The notes: generated by a model from the letters alone, not told the origin. 33,287 bases of DNA from JABCPE02 sp963530615 (GCA_963530615.1 CAUSDX010000013.1:1-33287), one strand, 5' to 3'. Positions 6,742 to 15,014 are shown, counted from the first letter of the stretch. A program made the numbers and translations.

Positions 6742-7782
6742 TTATTTTTTTCTATCAGGAATAAAGAGAGATGCTAAAATGCTTATCGTTAAAATACCTA
6801 AAATAATCATCAAGGAATGAGTAGTTGTAAAGCCCCAATCTTTCATGTAATGATGAGCTAACATTTTTATTCCTATAAAAATAAGCAGAAAAGATAAGCC
6901 GATTTTTAGATATTTGAATTTATCTATAATTCCCGCTAATAAGAAAAACATAGAGCGAAGTCCTAATATAGCAAAGATATTAGAGAAAAATACGATATAA
7001 GGGTCTTTAGTTACAGAAAATATAGCAGGAATGGAATCTACAGCAAAGATTAGATCTGTGAATTCAATAATGATAAGTACTAAAAATAAGGGAGTTATCT
7101 TTTTTACCCCTTCTATGGTAATGAAAAATTTGTTATCAATAAATTCATCATGAACCTTAAAAAATTTCTTGCTAAATTTTATTACAGGATGATTTTTCGT
7201 GTCGATTTGTTCTTGCTCTTCTGGCTTGAACATTTTAATCCCAGTATATATAAGGAAAATACCAAAAATGTATAAAATCCAATTAAACTCAGAAATTAAA
7301 GTTGCACCCACAAAAATAAAAATAAATCGCATGATAATTGCCCCAAAAATTCCCCAAAATAAGACTCTATGATAATTTTTCTTATCTACATTAAAGGTGG
7401 TAAATATTAAAACTATTATAAAAATATTATCCACAGAAAGGGCTTTTTCTACAATATATCCCGTCATGTATTCTAAGCCTAAATTCATATTATACAATTG
7501 AATACTATGTTCAAAGTCATTAGGTATAATATCAATAGGGTGGGAGTGTTTTTCTATAGTATGTTTTAACTTTTCCATGTTATCAATTCCATGGAGAAGA
7601 TGTCCATATTCTAGTAAAATAAAATAAAATACAAGAGATAAAAACACCATGAGAAAACTCATGATTCCAGCTTGTTTTAGGGAGATTATATTCGATTTTT
7701 TAGAAAAGATACCAAGATCTAAAATAAGGATACCGCAGATAAAAGTGAAAAATCCTACTAAAAATAATATTTCGTTTGACAT
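6742..7782 (-). CDS. TerC/Alx-family integral membrane protein
   Basis: A 346-aa polytopic inner-membrane protein of the TerC family. Members such as Alx and YceF export manganese or act in metal loading of exported enzymes; others occur in tellurite-resistance clusters. Both conserved acidic membrane motifs are present: ALSVDNIFIIVLIF and EFTDLIFAVDSIPAIFSV. A hydrophilic loop with EEQEQ separates the two halves. An open frame continues to 7848, but the ATG at 7782 (MSNEILFLVG) is preferred because a -7 box TATATTTG lies 17 nt upstream. An exact copy of the XRE operator sits just upstream of that promoter. I see no yybP-ykoY-type riboswitch in the short leader. Substrate is unproven. Confidence 0.88.
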   Translation of the reverse strand: MSNEILFLVGFFTFICGILILDLGIFSKKSNIISLKQAGIMSFLMVFLSLVFYFILLEYGHLLHGIDNMEKLKHTIEKHSHPIDIIPNDFEHSIQLYNMNLGLEYMTGYIVEKALSVDNIFIIVLIFTTFNVDKKNYHRVLFWGIFGAIIMRFIFIFVGATLISEFNWILYIFGIFLIYTGIKMFKPEEQEQIDTKNHPVIKFSKKFFKVHDEFIDNKFFITIEGVKKITPLFLVLIIIEFTDLIFAVDSIPAIFSVTKDPYIVFFSNIFAILGLRSMFFLLAGIIDKFKYLKIGLSFLLIFIGIKMLAHHYMKDWGFTTTHSLMIILGILTISILASLFIPDRKK

Positions 7783-7799
7783 ATATGAAGTTAATTGGG

Positions 7800-7807
7800 C
7801 AAATATA
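7800..7807 (-). promoter_or_regulatory. -7 promoter element for terC
   Basis: The minus strand reads TATATTTG, 17 nt before the ATG at 7782. No TTTG lies at the ideal distance; the nearest candidates give spacers of 10 or 28 nt. Confidence 0.5.
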
Positions 7808-7831
7808 CTAAATAAAACAAAAAAGCTGTTT

Positions 7832-7845
7832 TTTACAAAAGTAAA
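7832..7845. promoter_or_regulatory. operator TTTAC-AAAA-GTAAA upstream of terC
   Basis: A perfect copy of the inverted repeat seen before the XRE gene. It lies 24 bp upstream of the terC -7 element, at or just beyond the expected -33 region. A near-copy, TTTAC-AAAA-ATAAA, follows at 7858-7871 with one mismatch. Confidence 0.5.
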
Positions 7846-7871
7846 CACATGTATTCATTTACAAAAATAAA

Positions 7872-8099
7872 ATAATGTGAATTACAATTGTTTTTACTCA
7901 TCTGGTAATTATATTTTATTTTTTGTATTAAAGTAATGTTACATTTAACTTTATATAAATTTTATAATTAATTGATTTTAGATATATTATAATTTTTAAT
8001 TAAATAAAATGTAATTAACAATAATATCCACTGACAAATTGTCAAAAGTTAATTAAGAAGGAGGTTATTTTAGTATATCAATGTAAATTAAAAATATTG
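7872..8099. other. intergenic region between terC and the M14 peptidase gene
   Basis: The gene-free gap runs from 7783 to 8131. Beyond the promoters and operators listed separately, it is A/T-rich. It holds one notable element, a 13-bp perfect palindrome (TGACAA-A-TTGTCA) at 8032-8044, about 56 bp upstream of the peptidase -7 box. I see no RNA gene or ORF of note. Confidence 0.4.
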
Positions 8100-8107
8100 T
8101 ATTTTTG
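8100..8107 (+). promoter_or_regulatory. -7 promoter element for the M14 peptidase gene
   Basis: TATTTTTG matches TAnnTTTG and ends 24 nt before the ATG at 8132. No good -33 element is visible. Confidence 0.5.
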
Positions 8108-8131
8108 CATATAATTCTAAAAAATAAAAAT

Positions 8132-9229
8132 ATGCTGTTTAAGTATTTCAAAAATGTAAATTTCCCTAATCGTTATATTTTACCTCAAAAGTTATTTGAT
8201 TATCTTCAAGAAAATTTTAGAGATAATATACGAGAGATTGGAAAATCAACTTTGGGAAAGTCGATTTACTTATTCTCTATAGGTAGGGGTAATGTGAATG
8301 TTTTAGCATGGTCGCAAATGCATGGTAATGAGAGTAATGCAACTCATGCGATGTTAGATTTATTAGTTTCATTAGAAAATCAACCAGAACTAAAGAGTAT
8401 TTGGGATTATATTCAATTGGATTTTATTTTTATGCTTAATCCTGATGGTTCCGAAGTCTGGACGAGAAGAAATGCCTTGGATATAGATATTAACAGGGAT
8501 TTTTTGAAGGAATCTAGTATTGAAATGAAATTATTGAAGCAAGTGGCATTAACGAAAAAATATGATTATGCTCTAAATTTGCATGAGCAGAGAACCGTTT
8601 TTTCCACAGATAGAATACACCCAGCCACACTTTCTTTTTTATCTCCATCAGAAAATGTAGAAAGGATACTTACTGAAAACAGAAAAAAAAGCATGGCAAT
8701 TATTTCTGCTATCTATCATCAGATGAGTGAGAAGATGCCGAGTCACATAGCGAGATATACAGATGAATTTTATCCAACATCTTCTGGGGATAATTTCATG
8801 AAAGCTGGAATACCTGTTATATTATTTGAAGGGGGACATTTTGAGAATGATTATAAAAGGTATAAAACCCGAGAGTTTTACACCAAAGCTTTATTTTTTG
8901 CATTGAAAGCAATGGGAGATTTAAAAGGAGATACAAAAGGATATGAAGATTATTTTGAAATTCCTGAAAATAAGGATTCTCATCTTGATATTATTTATAG
9001 AAATGTAAAATTGAATACAGATTTTAAATGTATCTTAGATGTGGGGGTGCAGTATAAAGAGATTTTAAGAGAAGGTGAAGAAGAAATTGATTTTGTGCCT
9101 TATGTGGTGGAAGTTGGAGATTTAGGAAAGAAAAAAGGCTGGAAAGAGATTGATTGTTCAGGTAAAAAATTTGTTAGTAATAATAAATTTCCTAGATTGG
9201 ATGCACCAATGAATTTTGAAATACAATAA
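8132..9229 (+). CDS. M14-family zinc carboxypeptidase
   Basis: A 365-aa zinc peptidase of family M14. Zinc ligands are His64 and Glu67 (QMHGNES) with His151 (ALNLHEQ). Substrate-binding motifs NPDG, TRRN and DINRD (about residues 103-123) and the catalytic Glu233 (VILFEGG) are all present, so the enzyme should be active. There is no signal peptide, which suggests a cytoplasmic enzyme, and the C-terminal 90 residues lie outside the catalytic core. The start is the ATG at 8132; a TTG at 8105 would sit inside the promoter. The next gene follows after 17 bp, so the two are likely co-transcribed. The natural substrate is unknown. Confidence 0.85.
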   Translation: MLFKYFKNVNFPNRYILPQKLFDYLQENFRDNIREIGKSTLGKSIYLFSIGRGNVNVLAWSQMHGNESNATHAMLDLLVSLENQPELKSIWDYIQLDFIFMLNPDGSEVWTRRNALDIDINRDFLKESSIEMKLLKQVALTKKYDYALNLHEQRTVFSTDRIHPATLSFLSPSENVERILTENRKKSMAIISAIYHQMSEKMPSHIARYTDEFYPTSSGDNFMKAGIPVILFEGGHFENDYKRYKTREFYTKALFFALKAMGDLKGDTKGYEDYFEIPENKDSHLDIIYRNVKLNTDFKCILDVGVQYKEILREGEEEIDFVPYVVEVGDLGKKKGWKEIDCSGKKFVSNNKFPRLDAPMNFEIQ

Positions 9230-9246
9230 CTTTTATCAAGTAAAAA

Positions 9247-11337
9247 ATGACAGAGCAACAAATATTAAAGAAGGTAGAGAGTTTTAATGAAAATGATAAA
9301 ATCAGAGCGATTGTAGATTTTATAGAAAATCTCCCCATAGAGCAGAGAACCACGCCTGTTTTAGGAGAATTGGGGAGGGCGTATAATAATTTATATTGGT
9401 TTGATTCTACGGAGAAAAATAAAGATTATCTGCGAAAAGCAATAGAAATTTTTAAGTATATTGAGGAAGAAGAGAAAGATACTGCTATTTGGAACTATCG
9501 AATAGGATATTCTTATTTTTATCTAAATCAAATAGATGAAGCGAAAAAGCATTTTCAAAAATATGAAGAAATTTCTGGTGAAAAGGAGGAGTTTTTGGAG
9601 ATTATAGAAATTAGTCAAAAATATAACATCTCGCTTGAAGAGGCTTTTGAAGGAGGGAAAGGCGGCGTGGAATACACTTTAGATAGAATATTGATGTATT
9701 TGAAGGAAAATGCATCTGATTTGGTGGAAATTTTAGATGATGGTGTAACGGATGAATATTTGCAAGAGTTTGATAATCAACATGATATTAAATTAACAGA
9801 GGGTTTCAAGCAGTTGCATAGAACTTTCAGTGGGCAGAAGCAAGAAAATCTTATTTTGGGGGAACAAAGATTTGTAGGGTTAAAGGAGGTTGCTCAAATA
9901 CAGGAAGACTGGTTAAATTTTGTTAAAAAACATTACGGTGAAAATTGGCAAGAAGTAAAATTAGAAAATTTTTCTGATGAGATTTTATCTCAAAATCAAT
10001 TATTTAACCCTAAATGGATTCCTATTCTTACAGGCGAATATATGCTTTGTGTAGATTTTGATGAAGGAGATGGTCAGGTAATTATGGTAAATCTCGCAGA
10101 AAAATTAGAAGATTTTGAAGTTTCTCATCTTTTTGACAGCGTAAGAGAATGGGTGGAATTTTTGGATAGGAGTTTGAAATCGGGATATATTTCTTATGAT
10201 ACAGAAAATCATTGTTTGAAATTTAATCAAGAAAATCAATCTTATCTTTATAAAGAGGAAGAAGTAGAGGCATTAGAAAGTTATATTGATAAAATTTTTG
10301 GTAAGTTCAACGATGTTTTTCATGAGTTAGTTTCTCCTGATATTCATTGTGATATTTATATCATAGAGCCTACACCAGAGCGTAATTATTATACTTTAGT
10401 AACGGGAGGCATGGGGGCTTATTCTATGCCTGTTTCAGAAAGTGAAAATTCTTTTGCGGAATTGGTGATTTATTTACCGCCCGATTGGAAGATTAAAAGT
10501 GCAAATGAAAAAGATTATTGGCCTATTCGCTGGCTGAAAATATTGGCTCGTTTGCCTATCACAGAGGGGGCTTATTTGGATGCTGGGCATACGATTCCTG
10601 CTGGGAAAATCATAGAGGGAACGGGGTTTGACTGTATCATGCTTTTGAATGCGACAGAAGGGAAAGATGAAGAGGGGGATTTCATTCCTGCGAAGGTTAT
10701 GTTACCGACAGGAAAAAAGATTAACTTTTATACTCTCGTACCGTTATATCCGCAAGAGACTTTGTATAAACTAAATTATTCCGCGAATGAGCTGATGGAT
10801 AAATTTATAGAAGCCGAAATTCCTTATCCGCCTGTGGTTGATGTTCATCGGGTGAATTCTTGTGCAGATTTCCAGCCGAAAAATAAAGAATACATTTTAG
10901 ATGGAATTGCTTGGGCTTTTAATGGGGTGTATTATCGTTCGCTCATGAGCTTTTTAGAAGATGTTAAACAATATAATCTTGATATAGGAAATATTCAGGA
11001 GGGTTTTAATCCTTTTGCAACGATTTTCAAGGTTCCAAAAGTGAAGTTGATTTATGATGCCTATATTAGAGGGAAAGAGGATATTTTAGAAAATGAAACT
11101 TTGCTCAATCCTGATACTCTTCAAAAATCTTCGGAGGGGAATCTTCATTATGCAGAGATTTTGGCAGAATTATATGCCGATGATGATAACCAGTTTGGGG
11201 CGATAGATTTTTTGTTAAAAATTCATAATACTTTGTGCAATAAAGATTTAGGTGATAGAATTTTCTTTGAAGGAATTGAAATTCATGGTTATGAAGAAGA
11301 TGGAACGCCTGCGATTGGACTTTTATTAGGAAGCTAA
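9247..11337 (+). CDS. TPR-SUKH-SUFU multi-domain protein, putative immunity protein
   Basis: A 696-aa soluble protein with no signal peptide. Residues about 20-120 look like TPR helices (ELGRAYNNLYWF and YFYLNQIDEAKKHFQKY). Residues about 148-315 resemble a SMI1/KNR4 (SUKH) domain, with ILTGEYMLCVDFD and HLFDSVREWVEFLD. Residues about 350-530 are a Suppressor-of-fused (SUFU) domain, with YTLVTGGMGAYSMP, AELVIYLPPDWK and YWPIRWLKILARLP. The last roughly 155 aa contain WAFNGVYYRSLMSFLEDV and are not recognised. SUKH and SUFU domains are known immunity modules against polymorphic toxins, so a broad-acting orphan immunity role is inferred. No toxin gene is nearby. An intracellular stress or scaffold role is an alternative. 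Confidence 0.75.
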   Translation: MTEQQILKKVESFNENDKIRAIVDFIENLPIEQRTTPVLGELGRAYNNLYWFDSTEKNKDYLRKAIEIFKYIEEEEKDTAIWNYRIGYSYFYLNQIDEAKKHFQKYEEISGEKEEFLEIIEISQKYNISLEEAFEGGKGGVEYTLDRILMYLKENASDLVEILDDGVTDEYLQEFDNQHDIKLTEGFKQLHRTFSGQKQENLILGEQRFVGLKEVAQIQEDWLNFVKKHYGENWQEVKLENFSDEILSQNQLFNPKWIPILTGEYMLCVDFDEGDGQVIMVNLAEKLEDFEVSHLFDSVREWVEFLDRSLKSGYISYDTENHCLKFNQENQSYLYKEEEVEALESYIDKIFGKFNDVFHELVSPDIHCDIYIIEPTPERNYYTLVTGGMGAYSMPVSESENSFAELVIYLPPDWKIKSANEKDYWPIRWLKILARLPITEGAYLDAGHTIPAGKIIEGTGFDCIMLLNATEGKDEEGDFIPAKVMLPTGKKINFYTLVPLYPQETLYKLNYSANELMDKFIEAEIPYPPVVDVHRVNSCADFQPKNKEYILDGIAWAFNGVYYRSLMSFLEDVKQYNLDIGNIQEGFNPFATIFKVPKVKLIYDAYIRGKEDILENETLLNPDTLQKSSEGNLHYAEILAELYADDDNQFGAIDFLLKIHNTLCNKDLGDRIFFEGIEIHGYEEDGTPAIGLLLGS

Positions 11338-11382
11338 TAAATTTAATTGTTCATAAAAATAATGTTCATTTAGAAAATCTAT

Positions 11383-11413
11383 TTTGATAAAGGAAATAAA
11401 TTTTATACTTTTG
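11383..11413 (+). promoter_or_regulatory. promoter of the NlpC/P60 lipoprotein gene (and dapD)
   Basis: TTTG (11383-11386) and TACTTTTG (11406-11413) are separated by 19 nt, an excellent match to the Bacteroidota consensus. Only 5 nt separate the -7 box from the ATG, implying a nearly leaderless mRNA. Confidence 0.7.
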
Positions 11414-11418
11414 ACCTT

Positions 11419-11943
11419 ATGAAATTTTTTTTGGTTTTATTTAGTATCGCTATTTTTTTTACCTCATGCAGTGCGGTAAATCATGCACATGGTCATAAAA
11501 CTATCACAACAGCTGGAAGTTTAAAATCAAAAAATAAAGATAAAAAGGAAAGTTTATTAACAACCAATATTCTTTCTAATGCGGAAAATTATTTGGGTGT
11601 TCCTTATAAGTTGGGAGGGATGACAAGTTCGGGAATGGATTGTTCTGGGCTTATTGTTCGGGTTTTTGGAGATAATCATATAAAGATGCCTAGACGCTCC
11701 ATCGACCAAGCAAAAGAAGGAATGCATATTCATATTAAAGATGTAAGAAGAGGGGACTTATTATTTTTCGCGACAATAAACGGAAGCAGTGATGTTTCTC
11801 ATATTGGTATTGTTCATACGATAGAGCAGAGTGGTGAAATAAAATTTATACATGCTTCTACGAAAAGAGGAGTGATTATTTCATCTCTTGATGAAAGTTA
11901 TTGGAATAAAGCATTTTTATTTGCAAAAAGAGTAATTTCTTAA
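11419..11943 (+). CDS. NlpC/P60 family lipoprotein, cell-wall endopeptidase
   Basis: A 174-aa exported lipoprotein. A signal peptide ends at the lipobox FTSC with lipidated Cys17. The NlpC/P60 domain (about 50-174) has catalytic Cys75 in GMDCSGL, His128 in DVSHIGIV and a third polar residue His145 in FIHAS. Such enzymes cleave peptide bonds in peptidoglycan stem peptides, usually between D-Glu and the diamino acid. The downstream gene dapD, which makes a precursor of that diamino acid, follows after 32 bp without its own visible promoter, so the pair links peptidoglycan turnover and precursor supply. Confidence 0.9.
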   Translation: MKFFLVLFSIAIFFTSCSAVNHAHGHKTITTAGSLKSKNKDKKESLLTTNILSNAENYLGVPYKLGGMTSSGMDCSGLIVRVFGDNHIKMPRRSIDQAKEGMHIHIKDVRRGDLLFFATINGSSDVSHIGIVHTIEQSGEIKFIHASTKRGVIISSLDESYWNKAFLFAKRVIS

Positions 11944-11975
11944 TAAAAATATAAACATTAAATTTAAAATAAAAG

Positions 11976-12788
11976 ATGAGTTTACAGACGAAAATAGAAC
12001 AAGCATGGGATAACCGAGAACTACTTCAGCAAGAGGAGTATCAAAATGCGGTTCGTGAAGTAGTGAAAGAGTTAGATTTAGGAAAAATCCGTGTAGCAGA
12101 ACCAATAGAAGGAGGGTGGAAGGTGAATGAATGGGTGAAAAAAGCAGTGGTAATGTATTTCCCTATTCAGAAAATGGAAACCATAGAAGTTGGACCTTTT
12201 GAATTTCATGACAAAATTCCATTAAAGAAAAATTATGCTGAAAAAGGAGTGAGAGTTGTTCCGCATGCTGTGGCAAGAGAGGGGGCATTCATCGCACCTG
12301 GGGCTATTTTAATGCCATCTTATGTAAATATTGGGGCATATGTAGATAGCGGAACTATGGTGGATACTTGGGCTACAGTGGGAAGCTGTGCTCAAATAGG
12401 TAAAAATGTCCATTTAAGTGGAGGAGTAGGAATTGGAGGGGTTTTAGAACCATTACAAGCTGCTCCTGTAATTATAGAAGATGATTGTTTTATAGGCTCA
12501 AGATGTATTGTAGTAGAAGGTGTTCATGTGGAAAAAGAAGCAGTTTTAGGAGCTAATGTAGTTCTGACAGGCTCTACAAAAATTATAGATGTGACGGGAG
12601 AAACACCAGTAGAGATGAAAGGGCGAGTTCCTGCTCGTTCTGTGGTTATTCCTGGTAGTTATACGAAAAAATTTCCAGCAGGAGAGTTTCAAGTGCCATG
12701 TGCATTGATTATTGGTAAGAGAAAAGAATCTACTGATAAGAAAACCTCTCTGAATAATGCTTTGAGAGAAAATAATGTTTCTGTATAA
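11976..12788 (+). CDS. dapD: 2,3,4,5-tetrahydropyridine-2,6-dicarboxylate N-succinyltransferase
   Basis: This enzyme transfers succinyl from succinyl-CoA to tetrahydrodipicolinate in lysine and meso-diaminopimelate synthesis. The 270-aa protein has the N-terminal helical domain and a left-handed beta-helix of hexapeptide repeats (about 100-235). Characteristic motifs are VPHAVAREGAFIAPGA, YVDSGTMVDTWATVGSCAQIG, and GVGIGGVLEPLQA with the following VIIEDDCFIGSR. The length is normal. The gene lies 32 bp after the NlpC/P60 gene and is closed by a strong terminator. Confidence 0.97.
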   Translation: MSLQTKIEQAWDNRELLQQEEYQNAVREVVKELDLGKIRVAEPIEGGWKVNEWVKKAVVMYFPIQKMETIEVGPFEFHDKIPLKKNYAEKGVRVVPHAVAREGAFIAPGAILMPSYVNIGAYVDSGTMVDTWATVGSCAQIGKNVHLSGGVGIGGVLEPLQAAPVIIEDDCFIGSRCIVVEGVHVEKEAVLGANVVLTGSTKIIDVTGETPVEMKGRVPARSVVIPGSYTKKFPAGEFQVPCALIIGKRKESTDKKTSLNNALRENNVSV

Positions 12789-12795
12789 AAATGAT

Positions 12796-12830
12796 AAAAA
12801 CCGCTCTTGAATAGAGTGGTTTTTGTTTTT
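12796..12830 (+). terminator. Rho-independent terminator after dapD
   Basis: AAAAACCGCTCT pairs with AGAGTGGTTTTT around a TGAAT loop, with one G-U pair, followed by a T-rich run. Confidence 0.85.
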
Positions 12831-12876
12831 AGGGATATTTCTTGTAATGATTTAGAAATATAAATTTATATTCTTT

Positions 12877-12884
12877 TATCTTTG
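12877..12884 (+). promoter_or_regulatory. -7 promoter element for the glycosyltransferase operon
   Basis: TATCTTTG lies 14 nt before the GTG start of the GT87 gene. No clear -33 TTTG is visible. Confidence 0.5.
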
Positions 12885-12898
12885 CAAAAATTAAATGA

Positions 12899-14068
12899 GT
12901 GAGAACAAAATTTTATCATTTCATTTCTCAGCCTAAAAATATTTATGTCGTTTATTTATTAGCTTCGGTTATTACAGCATGGAGTAAGTATATTCGTGGG
13001 GAAGAAGATTATAATAATTATTTGATATTCAAGCATGTATTTTGGCATACTTGGGAGCAGAAAAATTTGTATTTAGAATATCCTGAATTATATTTTGATA
13101 GTAATCATTACGGAATATTTTTCAGTTTATTGATTGCTCCTTTTGCGATTTTGCCTGATGCTTTGGGAGGGATTTTATGGAATTTAACTAATGCTGGTTT
13201 ATTAGTTTATGCTTTTTCTAAATTACCTTTTTCAAGTGAAAAAAAAGCATGGCTGGGCTGGTTGTGTTTGCAAGAATATCTTACTGCAGCTTTGAGTTTT
13301 CAGTTTAATGTAGGGTTGGTTGCTCTCATTATTTTATCGGCTGTATACATTTATGAGCGAAAGGAGGTACAGTCAGCGATGTCTATTTTGGTAGGATTAT
13401 TTGTCAAAATTTATGGAATTGTAGGCTTATCATCATTTTTTTTTGTTAAAGATAAAAAGAAATTTATCGGTTCGTTGATTTTAGGAGTTTTCCTATTTCT
13501 TGTTTTACCGATGTTTATTTCCAGTGTGGAATTTGGGCTTCAGTCTTATATAGACTGGTATCAATCTTTAACAGAAAAAAATTTGTCTAACCAAGTTTTA
13601 TATAATCGGCAAGATTTTTCATTGATGGGGATTATAAGGAGAGTTTTAGGGAATCCCAATATTTCTAATTTTGTATTTTTGGTGCCAGGGATTTTGGTGT
13701 TTGGACTGCCGTATCTTCGGTTCAGGCAATATCAATATTTGTCTTTTCAAATGATGATTTTGGCTTCTACGCTGTTATTTTTGGTTTTGTTTAGTTCAGG
13801 TTCAGAATCGCCAACATACATTATTGCCGTAACTGGCGTAATGATTTGGTTTTTAATAAAAAGCAATAGATCTAAATGGGATATTGGTTTATTGATTTTT
13901 GTCATGATTTTGACTTGTTTTGGTTCTTCAGATTTATTTCCAAGGTATATCAAACAAGAATATATTATCAAATATTCCTTAAAAGCATTACCATGTTCTT
14001 TGGTTTGGTTCAAAGTGATTTATGAACTTATAACGAGTGATTTTGAAAAAGATTATGATTTAAGATAA
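12899..14068 (+). CDS. GT87-like (DUF2029) polytopic membrane glycosyltransferase
   Basis: A 389-aa integral membrane protein with about ten hydrophobic segments. The stretch NHYGIFFSLLIAPFAILPD followed by LGGILWNLTNAGLL is typical of the GT87 (DUF2029) GT-C fold. Such enzymes use polyprenyl-phosphate sugars and transfer the sugar on the periplasmic face of the inner membrane. The charged loop near the N terminus (RGEEDYNNY) would be the usual place for the GT-C acidic catalytic site. The start is GTG at 12899; an ATG at 12895 is out of frame and stops after 13 codons. It is the first gene of a three-gene set with a GT2 polyprenyl-phosphate glycosyltransferase and a NodB deacetylase. Confidence 0.72.
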   Translation: MRTKFYHFISQPKNIYVVYLLASVITAWSKYIRGEEDYNNYLIFKHVFWHTWEQKNLYLEYPELYFDSNHYGIFFSLLIAPFAILPDALGGILWNLTNAGLLVYAFSKLPFSSEKKAWLGWLCLQEYLTAALSFQFNVGLVALIILSAVYIYERKEVQSAMSILVGLFVKIYGIVGLSSFFFVKDKKKFIGSLILGVFLFLVLPMFISSVEFGLQSYIDWYQSLTEKNLSNQVLYNRQDFSLMGIIRRVLGNPNISNFVFLVPGILVFGLPYLRFRQYQYLSFQMMILASTLLFLVLFSSGSESPTYIIAVTGVMIWFLIKSNRSKWDIGLLIFVMILTCFGSSDLFPRYIKQEYIIKYSLKALPCSLVWFKVIYELITSDFEKDYDLR

Positions 14069-14087
14069 ATTATATATTCCATTAAAA

Positions 14088-15014
14088 ATGAAAAAAATAT
14101 CTATTGTCATTCCTGCATATAATGAAGAAGGAAATTTGATGCCTGTATATCAAAGAATAAAATCTGTTTTTGAGAATATGCAGGGATATAGTTTTGAAAT
14201 TATCTTTGTAAATGATGGAAGTAGGGATAATACCCAGAGCCGATTAGAGGAAATGGCTTTGGATTTTCCTGAAATAAAATATATAGAGTTTTCTCGAAAT
14301 TTTGGGCATCAACCTGCTGTAAAAGCAGGGATGGACTATGCAGATGGTAATGTAATAATCTCTATGGACGGAGATTTACAACATCCGCCAGAGCTTATTC
14401 CTCAGATGGTTAAAAAGTGGGAGCAGGGCTATGATATTGTTTATACCATTCGTTCTTATCCGAAAGAAATACCTTATTTTAAAAGAAAAACTTCAAATTT
14501 GTTTTACCGATTTTTATCCCAAATTTCCGATGTTGATTTAACGAATGGCGGTGGTTCAGATTTTAGACTGATAGATAGTTCTGTGGCACAAGTGATGAAA
14601 AATTTGAAAGAGGATGATTTATTTCTTCGTGGGTTGACGAGCTGGATGGGGTTTAAGCAAACGGGGATAGAGTTCGTGGCAGGTGAGCGTTTTTCTGGAC
14701 AAAGTAGTTACGATTTGAAAAAGATGCTTAAATTTGCTTTCACAGGTATTACTTCTTTTAGTGTAAAACCTTTATATTTAGCAACTTATTTGGGGTTTAT
14801 ATTTTCAAGTTTATCTTTGCTGTATATCCCATATGTACTATATGCATTTCTCACTAAAACTGAGATTTCAGGTTGGGCATCGTTGATTATGACTATCGTA
14901 TTCTTCGGAGGAGTGCAGTTAATTATTTTGGGGATTTTAGGAATTTATTTAGGCAAAATCTTTAAGCAAGTGAAAGGTCGCCCTAATTATATTATTCGTT
15001 CTAGAAATTTTTAG
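14088..15014 (+). CDS. GT2 glycosyltransferase, polyprenyl-phosphate type (ArnC/DPM1-like)
   Basis: A 308-aa GT-A enzyme with two C-terminal membrane helices. IVIPAYNEEGNL opens the fold, VNDGSRDNT follows, and SMDGDLQHPPELI carries the metal-binding DxD. DLTNGGGSDFRL and EDDLFLRGL are typical of DPM1, ArnC and GtrB-like enzymes. The membrane part (about 230-290) anchors the protein in the inner membrane. The expected reaction is transfer of a nucleotide-activated sugar to undecaprenyl phosphate, producing the lipid-linked donor for the upstream GT87 enzyme. The sugar cannot be told from sequence; a hexosamine is suggested by the deacetylase downstream. Confidence 0.85.
   Translation: MKKISIVIPAYNEEGNLMPVYQRIKSVFENMQGYSFEIIFVNDGSRDNTQSRLEEMALDFPEIKYIEFSRNFGHQPAVKAGMDYADGNVIISMDGDLQHPPELIPQMVKKWEQGYDIVYTIRSYPKEIPYFKRKTSNLFYRFLSQISDVDLTNGGGSDFRLIDSSVAQVMKNLKEDDLFLRGLTSWMGFKQTGIEFVAGERFSGQSSYDLKKMLKFAFTGITSFSVKPLYLATYLGFIFSSLSLLYIPYVLYAFLTKTEISGWASLIMTIVFFGGVQLIILGILGIYLGKIFKQVKGRPNYIIRSRNF

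Noticed and set aside
8055..8086. A strong Shine-Dalgarno-like AAGAAGGAGGTT followed by ATG-TAA
   Set aside because: It lies upstream of the predicted transcript start of the M14 gene, the ATG is followed directly by a stop, and Shine-Dalgarno sites are rarely used in this phylum. Probably coincidence.
9247..11337. A toxin-immunity pair around the SUFU-domain gene
   Set aside because: Neither neighbour looks like a toxin. The upstream gene is a normal metallopeptidase and the downstream one a cell-wall lipoprotein, so only an orphan immunity role can be suggested.
12895..12936. An ATG four bases before the GT87 start, opening a 13-codon frame
   Set aside because: The peptide has no features, and the GTG at 12899 gives the GT87 protein a normal N terminus. 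A leader-peptide role cannot be excluded but nothing supports it.
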